DNA from: Aurifilum marmelostoma
Lineage: Eukaryota > Ascomycota > Sordariomycetes > Diaporthales > Cryphonectriaceae
DNA length: 64,000 bases
Assembly: GCA_027559495.1 (NCBI GenBank)
Contig: JAMXSV010000017.1
Span: 1,116,001 to 1,180,000, forward strand
Direction of reading: 5' to 3'
How positions within the stretch are numbered: the first letter of the stretch is position 1; each line of letters opens with the position of its first letter. The translations under genes and the position numbers were made by a program. This document shows, one piece after another, positions 1-11,492 of this stretch. A model generated the notes under the pieces. It made no database searches. It saw only the letters and a list, made by a program, of their open reading frames with translations, and had not been told where the DNA came from.

Positions 1-1235
1 GCTGGCAGCAAACGGCTGCCGACAACCCCGCATGGCTGACTGCTTTCAAGCAACGATGCTCTCGGGACCAGGGACCCAACACGGCCTCAAGCAGCAATAA
101 CTCGCCAGCGGCTGGCGCCGTTCAGTTCAACAACTCAAGCATGAGTAACATTGCCGACATTACGAATGCAGCGGCTGCTTTTAATAATCTTGGGTCAATA
201 AATCCAGCAAGCCCAGCGACACAGGATACGAGCATCCTCAGGCAGAGCCACCTCTTCCTCAACGGGTCCGGCTGCTACCGCCGCCTGGCGAGAGAGCTAG
301 CCAGGTTCGTAGCCGCGTCGATGTCGGCGAATAACCCGAACCAGCATGTACCCACAGACCAGGAGTTACAACATCAGGCTCGGTGGGTCATGTATGACGA
401 GTAAGTATCTCTAGCCGGCGTCCCTGCGAGAGACTATGCTGCTGTCACGATATTGACGTTTGTTTTCAGTGATGACCCTTTCAACCATACCGCAGCCGAC
501 AACGCAGAGTGGCTCCAGCAGTTCAAACGCTCGGTGGGGATCCCTGTGGACGCAGACGGCAGCGACTTGTCGCTGCCATGGGACGGCGATGCGGGAGATA
601 TGTCCGTTCCAAAGCAGTGGCAGCAAAATGCCACACCCTCCTTCCAGAACACCGTTTCCGGGGCACTTCCTTCTCTGCCGCCAATACAGGATACGCATAT
701 GAATGATGGAGGCCTCTATGGTCTTAATATGAGCTCAGTCGGTGTGATAGACCTGCCGCTGATACCGGACCCAGGAATTGTGTTTGCGAGTCGCGAGTTC
801 GAAAACAAGCTTGTGCAGTTTGCCGTGGCAGAGGTGGCCAGCTCAGGTCGCATGCCGCCCGATGAGGCAATCCAGGCGCGGGCCAAGGAGATCTTGGGTA
901 TGGAAGTCTGGCAGGCGCAGACTACTCCCGCGGACGACCCCGTTCTGCTGGCCAAATTCAAACAGCTGGTAGTAAATAAGGTGAAGGCGGTCCTAGGTGG
1001 GCACGACGAAGTGTCAAGCAGCAGTCACAATGCGCATCACCCAAACACGATGGCTCCGGCAACACACACGCCGGAGCGAGGACTAGACGCGATAGATCCG
1101 GGCTTGCTACCCGCTCTGGAGCCCGGCAAAGATTTGAAGAGGAGCGGGTCATCGCCCTTGCCTGCTGATGTGCAGGTCGCGATATCAGAGGAGAAACTGG
1201 ACCAAATAATCAAGGAGATCGAGGCAGAGATATGA
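1..1235 (+). CDS. C2H2-type regulator-like protein, 3' part
   Basis: Partial gene whose 5' end lies outside the window. Exons are <1..400 and 470..1235, with reading frame starting at base 3; the 69-nt intron opens GTAAGT and closes TTTTCAG, and joining creates the run DDDDPF. The visible part (about 390 residues) contains a block GCYRRLARELARFV, an ELQHQARWVMYDDDDPF block, and two copies of a motif TAADNxxWLxxFK (about bases 11-45 and 490-530). From memory this layout (aromatic ARW block followed by AADNAEWL) occurs downstream of the fingers in fungal C2H2 finger proteins. The fingers themselves would lie upstream and are not visible, so that assignment is inference. The C-terminus is a Ser/Pro-rich linker followed by a short acidic, probably helical end. 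It is convergent with the P450 gene. Confidence 0.6.
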
Positions 1236-1580
1236 GCGCACGGAGTTATCAACACACGACGGGGTCGAGCACGAAGGCTCAATTCGCACGGCGATCCTAG
1301 AGAGAGATGAGCTCGTCGAAGATTTCAGAAACTCACCAAGCAGCGGGAAGGCGGCCACCTTAATGTGAGCGCGAAGAAGACGATACCATTGAAACATATG
1401 ACTGCAACGGTGTGGAAACATAGACGCAAAGGCTTTCATAGAAATGAACCCATATGAGTCTGAGCTCTCATCTCGACTATTCTCGACGCGCCGTGGAGCT
1501 CTCTAGGGACATGTTCCAAAGACCTCCCGAACAGAGAGGCGTGGGAATGAATGGGAGAGGGAGTCTTTGAATGGAAAGAC
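1236..1580. other. convergent 3' intergenic region
   Basis: This 345-bp gap separates the ends of two convergent genes (the C2H2-type gene and the P450) and should hold both 3' UTRs and polyadenylation signals. I see no further gene, repeat or strong hairpin in it. Confidence 0.5.
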
Positions 1581-3490
1581 CTATGCGCCCTGCAGAAACT
1601 CGTCGAGGAATACCTCTACAGACTTTGAATCACCCGTTCCCAGCGGATGCTCGACCACAAGCTCCCTCACCAGCTCGGCATGCCTCTGACTCCTCGATGC
1701 AATACTCACCGAAAAGGGCAGCGAGCGACCAACAATAGACGTGGCCTCATACCCGAACACAGGCTCAATCTCCTCTCCTTTCTCGTCCAGAGCCTTGGAA
1801 ATATCGAACACCGCCAGTGCCTTTGCCGCAACCAGGAAAAGGCTCTCTTCGGCCAGCCTCTTACCAGGACAGATGCGCCTGCCATACCCGAAAACGAAGC
1901 TCGAGGGATCCGGCTCATTAATGGGGGCCAAGTACCTCTCGGGCTTGAAGGCGTCGGGATCGTGGTAGACGGCCGGGTCGCGGCTGAACCACCACACGGA
2001 GGGGAGCAGGATGGCGTTCTTGGGTATCCGGTAGCCGCCATACTCGTCCTCGACCTGGGCCAGGTGTGGCACGCCCATCGGCGCGGCGGGAAACCAGCGC
2101 AGGACCTCTCTGGACAGGCTGTAGACGTAGGGGAGCCTTCTGCGGTCTTTGAGCCCTGGCAGTCTCCTCTCGCCGCCACCGTCCGCGTCCGATCTCAGCA
2201 GGTCGTCAACCTCTTGCTGGGCCCGCCGCTGGACCTCGGGAAACATGGACATGGCCAGAAAGAAGATCTGCAGCATCTGCGTCGTGGTCTCCACGCCTCC
2301 CCCGTGCAGCGACGCAGCGATGTACTTGATGTCGTACTCGCTGATGTCGGCACCCGCGTCTCGGGAGCGCAGAAGGTCCCCTACCATCGAGGGCCCAAGA
2401 GAGCCCGCCGCTTGCTGCTGCTTTACGAAGCGAAGAGGGACCTCGGCGCAGGCATAGTTGTTCAGGTCGGCTGCACGGGCAAAGTCCTTGAAGCCGGTCC
2501 CTGGGAACCAGTCAGGGACGTGCTTCAACGAGGGGATCATGTCGACGAGCCAGCGTCCTGGGGCACCAGATATCCTGAAATTCTCCATGAGCTGGTCGTT
2601 GATTCTGGTGAGGGGGTCTCCCTTCTTGTTTTCCTGGTGGTATTGGTAGTCGATGGTGTACCCGAACATGATCTTCAACAGGATTGCGCTTGTTGACCTT
2701 TTTAACGTATTTGTGTTTAGAATCAGCCAAGCTTCTTACCAACGGTCTCTGTCTCCCATGTCTCATTGAGGTCGAACCAGAAGAAGGAAAAGGCAAAGAA
2801 GACGAAAATACTCCCTCCGACATAAAACTCACATATGAAGTGCATGCTCCAGCCCGTTGGGTTCCCGCAGCACCTTCGCGTCTAGCAAATTCACCAAGAG
2901 CCTGCCCACCTCCACGTCCATCAAGCCGCTGAACCTGTCCATGGCCGTCTGCGTGCCGATGTACGAGTGCGACAGCTTCCGAAGCGCCTGGTACCTGGGA
3001 CCAGGATTTTGGGATATCAGATACCTCCCGAAGCCACACCTAAGTTTCAACAGCCCATTAACAAGGTGTCAGCCCAACTTTCTTTCTAAGCTCTCTTGTT
3101 CTCAAAGCGATAAAAGGACATCACTACGTACATCTCATTCGCGAACGTCGCAGTCGGCCGTGCAGAGTACTTGGCCGCCCTCTTATCCATGAGCTCCGAG
3201 GCGGCCTCCCTGTCGTGAAGGATGATGATGGTCTGGCCCAGGGCCGTGACGGAGCTGATAGGCCCGTAGAGTGCCTTGTGTCTGATCCAGTGGCGCCAGT
3301 GGACTTGGCCCTCGGGAGGGAAGTCGTTTATGTTGCCGAGGAGGGGCAATGGTTTAGGACCTGGAGGCAGAGGAAGAAGTTGTCTCGAGCGGGCCGAGAA
3401 GAAACGGGGAGAGATCAGATAACAGAGGCCTAGCAGGAGGAGGGCGGCTGCCCCGAAGGTGGTGAAGCCCAGATGGGGCTTGTCGTCCAT
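1581..3490 (-). CDS. cytochrome P450 monooxygenase (microsomal class II type)
   Basis: Haem-thiolate monooxygenase expected in the ER membrane, using an NADPH-P450 reductase. On the minus strand the exons are 3490..3132, 3039..2833 and 2697..1581 (560 residues); introns are 92 nt (GTACGT...TTAG) and 135 nt (GTGAGT...AAAG), and both joins keep frame. A membrane anchor lies at residues about 11-27, followed by a Pro-rich hinge (PPGPKPLPLLG, about 42-52). The I-helix motif GGGVETTT is near 321-328, the ExxR motif EVLR near 386-389, a PERY motif near 441 and the haem loop FGYGRRICPG near 458-467 with the ligand Cys near 465. The overall pattern resembles fungal P450s annotated as O-methylsterigmatocystin oxidoreductase-like; the substrate cannot be told. 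A tail of about 25 residues follows the usual family end. No other biosynthetic genes adjoin it. Confidence 0.93.
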
Positions 3491-6400
3491 GATAGATGTG
3501 GCGTCTGGTGACGAGAGGAAGAGTGAAAAATCTCTTGTATTCCCTCTTACGCCTCACTGAGAGTAACAAGGAGACTCGTACGCTTTATTGCTGCAGCTGC
3601 TGAGCAAGGTACGCTTTCACTGAAAGAGATGAAGGGGAACGGCAACTTGACCTCGGTCTAAGATAAATAGATCGCTGTAAATATCTGTGATTACTTATCT
3701 GGCATCACGTATAATCGTAAATAAAGGGAGATCTCCATTTCCCCCCCTCCCCCTCCCCCTCCCTTGCCCAACGCAAAAACCCCACCAACCAAACCACTAT
3801 ACGCTGTGAGTTGGTACTTTGGTAGCCTAGAGAGAATGGGGCACCGTCCGGCAGCCTGTGTGTTGCCACTCTCGTTCCATGAGCACTTATCAATGCATGG
3901 GTGTGAATCAGAAACTGATTGGTACGGCAGGGTTGCCAGGTGTACGCCAGTAACCAGAGACACGCAAGCTGCGTTTTTGGGAGGAGAGGCCATGAGCGCT
4001 TGATGCGGTTCTTTTCGACGAAACGATCGTTAGCATCAGACCGGGCCACAGCCGCTTAGGGAATGGAGCCCGGTGCCTAGAAAGGAGGAAGAGGAAGGAA
4101 GGGCGCAGAACTGAGATAATCGTCGTCCAAAATATGCAAGATGTTCTTGCTCTTCGCTCCAGCTCCAGCTCCAGCAGCAGCATCATATTTCTGCCTTGAG
4201 ATCTGCGCCGCTTGTCTCGGTACTTGATTTTTTCCACCCCTCGGTCCGCTCCCAGGTCCTTCTCGCCCTCTGGATCCCGTTCCGCGCCGTGGGCTGCCGT
4301 GCAGCAGATCGTGGCCAGCCCGGACCGTCCGCGACGCACAAACAAGCCAGGTCTCGAGGCTCGGCGCCCTGCCGCGTCCCGGCAGAACCCCTGGGGATGG
4401 ATGCACGAGCATGATCGCGGGGCGGGGGGGGGGGGGGAGGGAGGGACAGCGGCGTGGTATCGATGATCACAAATCGACATGTGCTTGCCTGCTGCAGGCC
4501 GACGAGCCATCACCGTGTTGATTGATTATGTAGTTGATTACTGATCGAGGACTGAGACCGCCTGCTGCCACATTGAGAATATCCTTTCGAAACTTAATGT
4601 CACGTTGCCCGTGATCTCGGTCGGAGCGGGAGGTTTATGATGGGATCTAAATGGATCTGCTTGCATCTTCCTCGTCTGTAGGGGCGGGGGGGGGGGGATA
4701 TATTGCACATATCCCCTCGTTGCAAGAGAGTAAACGGGAAAGACACTTTGACGTCGAACTGTTCACGAATAGAGGATCGAGAGAAAATTTTCAATAATTC
4801 TTGTATTACTAGTCAAAGGGAGCAATTAGGACCGTCATATCGACAGAATTCTATGTATGGATATACTCAGACCTCCTGACCCGCTAGCGTCTAGAACTCA
4901 TACCCCGGGCCTACCTCTCTAGGAGACCTTATGACCGATCAAAACGAGTCGCGATCTCACTCGTCAGGGAAGAACAAAAAAAAACATCTTAAAGAAAAGA
5001 GAAAAAAAAAAGGGAGGGGGGTGGGTAAAAGGGAAGAAAATGTCCCCCATGAGTCATCAAAGAGATGCCATGGTGAGGCCCGCTCCCGGCCGAGCGGCGC
5101 CAGGGCCCTGAACCGCAGGCGGCCGTTATCGTTGAGCAGGTACAGCCGGGTGCCATCAGCACCTTAGGCCTCGGGGATGACCAGGAACCTGCCCCGTGGG
5201 GTTGATGGTCGCGCAACTGGAGAGGGGAAGAGATAGCAGGGAAGGCGGCGGGTGATCCTGCCGCAGGTCATCGAGGCCTGGCAAGGACAGGTGGCTGTAA
5301 ATGGTCTCTTCTCGGCCTGCACAGGCTCCAGGGTGTTTGGGGCCTGTCTTGGAGAACGTCCAAGGAGGTCACGCCAACACTCTAGTTTGACCTACAAGAG
5401 CGAGGTTGAGCCGTCGTTAGTCGCCAGGTGGTGTCACATCGTACCGGATCCAGAACATGTGATTTACGGCCGCTGTCAGCTCGTTGCAGATCGTGGCTGG
5501 GCTGAACACCCTGCCAACGCGCCAGGAGCCTGCAGTGATTACATGTGGCGTTAGTGTGTGGGCACACAACAAGATCTGCTTGTGTGCAACTACATGCGAG
5601 TGTAACTTGGTAATGTGTAAATTATCCAGGTCATTTTCTGCCCTTGTCCACAGGCGAGTGTCCTCGCTACCGTTCTGCGAACCGTGGCCGCTCTCTGTTT
5701 AGCCGGGGGAGCCGAGAGCCGAGCCATCCTCACCTATGCGTCTCGAGCGAGGAAGACGCCAGTCTCGTTTCGAACATGCAGAACAGTCCGTTTGTGGTAG
5801 AGCCTAGCATGAGCCCGAGACCACAAAACTTGTTGTAGCCCGGCGTGATGGTCTTGACCTTTACACAACAGAGCCAAGGAGTTCCGAGGAGATGATGCCC
5901 CCCAGGACGTTGGTGGCCTGGATGGATCTGTGGGGAGCAGGAGAATACCCGCTGCGGGCCGTCAGAGCCTATCTCTCAGCATGTTCCTTGATTTGTCTAC
6001 TGTGATGTGGTGTTCTTGGTACGGGTGGGCACTGGGTATTTCCAGGTATCTAGCTGAGAAAGGCAAGACGTTGAAGAGCGGATGATCGACGAGTCAAGTA
6101 CACCAAAATACCAGAAATTCAATAGAGGAAAGCCTCAGAAGGCAGATAAAGACTTGCTTCTCGCCCAAAGACCCTGCTTGCCAGCCGCATGTTATCGAGG
6201 CTCACCAAATCAATTAATATATATCGAGGCGTTTAGTGTAAGACATATCCAAAAGAGGAAGTCATTTATGGAAAAGTCAATTTGAGCACAAACACAGAAA
6301 AGAAGAAGAGAGGAGGGGGGGGGGGGGAGGAGGAGGCGGCAGCCACCAAATAGCCACTTGGGCTCATTCAGCCTTGTTGGCAGCTCGCGAGATTTTGTGT

Positions 6401-8235
6401 CTGTCTGTTCCTCTCGCTTGGAAATTAAAAAATCCTGCGAGCAAGGGTTATTCACCAGATACCTGACCTGCTGCTTGAGTGCGCAGACGAAAGGTCCACT
6501 AGAACCGCTCAGTCGCGGTGAGAGAAAGGGCTGAATATCTCCATCCAGCCTCGTTTTCCAGTCGAGAGGGGAGAGGAGGCAACCGAGGAGGGCTATTCGT
6601 AGCGAACACCAAGCATGGATCAGATCCATATCGGGCTGAAGGAGGAGGAGGCCCTTGTATTTACCCGGGCAGGCCCTTTCCTTGCCTGATAGACCGGCAA
6701 CGGTGGTTTCCCAGTGGGAGGAGGCGAGGTCCCCCGCTGGCATCGTGTGTGGACGTTGGTATGCCGACTATTCCGGGAGGGATGGTGGCACTTGACCACG
6801 CTGCGTATCAAGGCTACTACTCAGAGGCCAGACTCGCTCAGCTGGCCAATTTCCAGGAAGAAGGTGCACAAGTATGACCCACGTACTTGCATGGGCCGTT
6901 GGTAGAAGGGGCTCGTGATTTTCAAGGTTATCCCCAAGCTTGACGATCGATTCAACGGTAGAGTGCGGGGAACCTGACAGACTTACGGAGCTTGTGAAGG
7001 ACCAGCTTGGGAGACAGGAAGTCACTTGTGCTCCTATTTCAGCTAGTTTGCAGGGAGTGCAGGCTAAGGTGGCACCGGTGGATGTCTATCAATATGACAG
7101 GAGGGGTCCATTATTGAGCCTTTGAACCATGGTAATCTGTAGTCGGTGCACCGGCCCAAAAATAACTGGGAAAGTCGTCCGCTTGGAAAGGCCTTTTGAG
7201 AGGATCGCGCAAGGATTCCCACACAAGATCTGGATCAGCGAGGAGGAGTGCAAGAAATCAAGAGGAATAAAAATTTCGTAAAAATCCTCATCCTGACATC
7301 CAGCTGTGACAGGGAATCGGAATGGTGTAGGCCAACCAGGCTGATGAATGGCAGCAATCGACAGCTTAGGGCAGACGCGAGGCCAGTGCCGAGCCAGGAA
7401 TATCGTTACCGCCCTTTCCTGCTCAGGAACGATCATTGAAGATCTCCGCCGGTCACCGAGGTCGCCTGCGTATCGGGTCGCCTGTCGCCAACGGATTTTT
7501 TGGCTCGTTGGTTGGCCGCTAGCCTATTCTGTGATGCAAAACATGTTGTTTCTCGCCCTGCGTGGGTTACCAAATTTGGTGACGAAGTGAATGTCAAGTC
7601 GAGTCGGCATGTGGACGTGGTTGCGAATCGTATATCACCATATACATGAAAACACAAGCCATTGGCGGGCGGGCGGCCTCAAGGCCATACAAGAGGAGAT
7701 CGTGATGAGCTGTGCAAAACTTCCTGCTGCATATATACCGCAGATTCAGGATAGTCTGCAGCCGAACAGACAAGCTTCCTCCGATCCTGAGGTGTACTGT
7801 AGAGAGCACTGACACGACGCCTCGTCCGGCTTGCGCCCAAGATGCAGATGTCACCCCAGTGGAGGACCTCACGTCCAGTAACCAAGTTCATGTGGTGGCG
7901 ACGACCCATCCAGCTTCGTGTTGTCCTCTGCAGCCCCCAGTATAGTAGCACACGGTGGGACGGGACCAGGAAATTGCTGCGCCGATATCAGCAATTTTTG
8001 AATGGTTCTGTTGGTCCACGTGGACAGGAAGAAGTTAGACGAGGGTGCATTCGGTAATGCCAGGCGCAACGAAATTCTTGGTATCGAGATGAACTCGACG
8101 CCACATATTGAAATCTGGACGCGAGATGGAGGCCCGCAGGACAGGTCTCATCAGCCGCAATTCAACGGTCTGACGTATACTATGTTAGAACACTGCCACA
8201 ATATACAGTGGGTTTGGCCCTGTTGGCCCGGGACC

Positions 8236-8252
8236 GGGGGGGGGGGGGGGGG
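8236..8252. repeat. G17 homopolymer
   Basis: Seventeen consecutive G followed after two A by another six G, in the gene-poor region upstream of the Zn2Cys6 gene. Confidence 0.9.
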
Positions 8253-9895
8253 AAGGGGGGTGCAGGGCGTCAAACAGGGAAGCCCCGAGGCATTGGGACC
8301 ACACCTAGCTGGGGGTGGTAACTCGAGGGGTTCAAGGGCTGTTCCCATCTCATCCGGTGAGTGGGTGAAAATTTGTGTTGGAGAAACACGGGACAGGTGA
8401 CAAACCCTCCCCACTGCCGGCGCCCATGTGTTTTCCAGACAAGGATGAGTGGGACGCTGTTTTGGACTGCGCCGGTAAGCGACTGACGGTACTGGGGGGT
8501 TCAAATCAGGCAGTCCTGGTGTTAGGTCATGAGCGTTTCAGCAGACTGAAGAAGCTGCATGACCGTTCACGGGGATGCTCAGAAACCTATGCCTGCAGAT
8601 ATCTTCAAGGCCCTGCCGATATCAACAACGTCATGCGAGGGGGCAGGAGAAGCTGTCGTGGCCATTATATCGGGGATAGGACTATGCTCCGGATCGCAAA
8701 AGCGAAAGACCTATAGGACATAGCCATATACACCATCCCGGGGGCGGCTAGTCACCACCAGCATGGAGAATCAGCACATGCTGTAGACCATGCATCACGC
8801 AAAGCCTCCCAGATCGGGTCGAGGGAAGAAAGCCTGTAGCCGAAAAGGGTACGATATTGCGAGTCATTATCCTCAGCGAATATATACGCAGTATAGGAGC
8901 AAGAACATTCCTGCAGTCAGTGGACCACCTGAGACTGGTCGAGGGACAGGTCCAGCAGAGAGTATTCTGAGTGGAAGCTGCGTGGAAAGCGGAGATCCTG
9001 CAAGGCATAGCTTGAATCAGCAGTGGCAAAACGGCAGAAATTTAGGAGAGAAGAAGATGAAAGGAAATAAAAGGAAATGCGGTTAAATCAAAGTAAAGGC
9101 ATAAAGAAGAGCCTCATAGAATAGATTCTGCATCCAGACCGTTGAGGTGGAGCTGTGCAAGACATCATCTCCGCGGTGCTCTTCCGTCCGGTTTCGGGTG
9201 TGCAGTAGGACATTCGATAGTAGATGGGTGGCTGCAGAGAAGAAGAAACGATGCGCGTGCCCAAGAAGAACAGCTGCAACCGTCATTGGCAAACAAGAAG
9301 ACGAAGGGCGGCCGAGGAGGGTGGGTGTGTGTATGTGTAAGTGGTCGGCAGTGGTTGCGTGCAGAGGTCCTGAAATCTGCAGTCCAGGCTGAAGCTGACT
9401 GGTGGAAGGCAAGAAGAAGGTTGCAGCTCGTCTGATGAGCCGGAATTATCTTGGCAGCCAGGGATGCCCTTGCTGCGCGCCAGCCTGTCGCAGTGTCTCA
9501 TTTCTGGCGCGTGCGCTGCAGTACTGTGTACAGTTGTGTAGGTTAGACCCTGATTACCCCGCTAAAATTGGGGTAAGAGCAGTGTACACTGTACCATAAT
9601 ACGGGCTGTCTCTCAGGAGCTTTTGTATGTATCGTATGGTGTATCATATACCATATAGTATATCATGTCCCGCACTTTATAGGTACCGTTGAGATCTATA
9701 GGCCTGGAATGCATGCTGAAAAGAAGAAACAAACAAGGGTTTCACGAGGGAATGTACCTCGCAGTAGGCGTTACATCAGGTTGGTGGTTATCCACACCAA
9801 TCGACGCTGCCTTGGGGGCTCGAGCCCATTGCTGGTGATTTTTCCTTGGCTGGAATGATTCTCGAGAAGGCGACACCTCTCCTCATGTGTACTCT

Positions 9896-9940
9896 GCGTG
9901 TGTGTGCGTGTGTGTGTGTGTGCGTGTGTGTGTGTGTGTA
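9896..9940. repeat. (TG)n microsatellite
   Basis: About 45 bases of alternating TG with a few GC interruptions. It lies in the gene-poor region between the P450 and the Zn2Cys6 gene. Z-DNA potential is likely; no function can be assigned. Confidence 0.9.
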
Positions 9941-11492
9941 ATATCTGAAACAAGTACCCATGATTGGTCCTATGGCCCAGTACAGGCAAAAGCGAATAAG
10001 TGATGTCGGCACGACTCCGGAACAAAGCATAAATATCGTTTGCCGGAGGTAAAATATGAGGCCCACCAGAATGACAAGTCGTATGAGACATCGTGAAGTA
10101 GTCCAAGAAAATAGCAGTAGGTAGACTCAAGGTCCAGTTTCAGCTGTAGCTTGAACACGTAGAGGTGCTGACAGTACCTGGTAGGTACCCACCACGCACG
10201 GGAAAGGAAGGCACAAATAGGCATCAGAGCTACGCTGGACGCTAATAGTAGAGCGCCCGGGAAGCAGGTGCGAGGCTGTTAGTCGACATAGATAGTCGGT
10301 TCCCTCTGTCTCGCGTCAGGTACCCTCATAAAACCCTCTGTTGTGATTTCCCATGCGCACTGATCCTGGAGGTGTCAAATGTGAGTGAACATGGAGAATT
10401 CCCCACGCAAGTCAGGCAATGTTTCCAGATATATTCATGATGACGAGGCGGTGCTTAAATGCCCTACTGAACATGACACAGATACTTCAGCCTGGACGTG
10501 GTAAAGGAGAAGAAAAATGGAAAGAGCGAAACACCAGCCTCTCTTTCTCTGTCGTTTGTCCCTGTCCCTCTCCTCGCACCTGCCGGCAACCGCAGAATAT
10601 CCTTTCCCGGGTTTCATACCTCGAGAGCCAATTTCCCATTTTCAATGCTCATGAACAGGGCATGAGCTTTTCTTCCGGGGCACTCGAACGGAAACTCAAC
10701 GTCACAGAAGCGACGCAGCAGTCAATGGACAAAAGCATAGGCACCACCCACTACAATACCCCCCAGAAACCTCGCCCGTCCGCCTACAACTACCACACAC
10801 CCGTCTGACACCCCCTCCCCACCCTCTCCCCTGGGATGGCGTCAGTAGCCGACGTATACTGCTCCAGGCCGGGTGTTTCTCTCCCTCATATCAAACCTCA
10901 TTTCCCATTCCCGTCCTCTTTGAATCCCAAAAGGCGTCACCCCTTGTCCCTCTTTAGTCCGCGACAGACTTCCTTATTCCATCACCCCAGATTCATTTCT
11001 CCCCGGTCCCGGATCTCCACACCACCCGAACTTGGGACGAAGTGGGTAGCATTCGACTGACCCAACTGCTAGCCCTGCAAGCCCCTTCACAAATCTGGAA
11101 TGGCGGAGTAACCCCGGATTTTTGACTCCAACATAAGACCCGGGAGAGCCCCATTCAGCGCTGTCTCGTCCGGCTGGGCTGGCCTTGTCTTTACCTACCT
11201 ACTCCGTGCAAACGCCACACTCATTCGACAACTCGCTCACTCACTCACTCATCCCTCCTGCTCCGCCAGTCAGGCGTCTGCTTCAGTCTGGCTGCGGACA
11301 ACCAGGACGACCTCTGTGTGTCTGAACACATACTAAAGGCGAGCCTGGACTGGCACTAGCTGTGGTTCGTCCAGACGAGGCCAAGCCGACTGGAGCTTTT
11401 CCTGGGGTGTGGAGGCCAGGCCTCACACGTACATCATTTCTTTCCCCTCCTGCTCCGTTCAGGCCTCCACCGGCCCCGTCTCCCACGCTACG

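Larger units (their letters stand above)
3491..11492. other. 8-kb gene-poor region with homopolymers and microsatellites
   Basis: No gene with coherent splice structure or recognisable domain was found on either strand. The left end is the P450 upstream region. G tracts of 12-17 bases lie at 4424-4437, 4686-4697, 6315-6327 and 8236-8252; a C/T tract is at about 3740-3764; a TG repeat is at 9896-9940. A 6-bp inverted repeat (TATGGT...ACCATA) sits at 9635-9655 in an AT-rich patch. The last 700 bp (about 10800-11492) are strongly C+T-rich, as expected for a fungal promoter or leader of the downstream Zn2Cys6 gene. Possible degenerate coding traces (5040-5220 minus; 7129-7281 plus) are too weak to call. 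Confidence 0.6.

Noticed and set aside
1647..2696. 349-codon open frame on the plus strand
   Set aside because: Exactly antisense to the main P450 exon, whose motifs are unambiguous; GC-rich codons leave the opposite strand open.
6210..6743. 177-codon open frame on the minus strand
   Set aside because: Runs through a G13 tract and purine-rich repeats; composition is not protein-like.
7129..7281. Small 50-codon open frame on the plus strand with a CSRC motif
   Set aside because: ATG context is good and the translation looks protein-like, but it is short, isolated and has no splice partner or family; chance is likely.
8490..8515. tRNA T-loop-like sequence (GGTTCAAATC)
   Set aside because: The flanking bases do not pair into a T-stem, and no acceptor or anticodon arm is found. 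No other T-loop candidate in the window folds.
9600..9700. AT-rich inverted repeats as a replication origin or terminator
   Set aside because: Arms are only 6 bp and not accompanied by other signals; could occur by chance.
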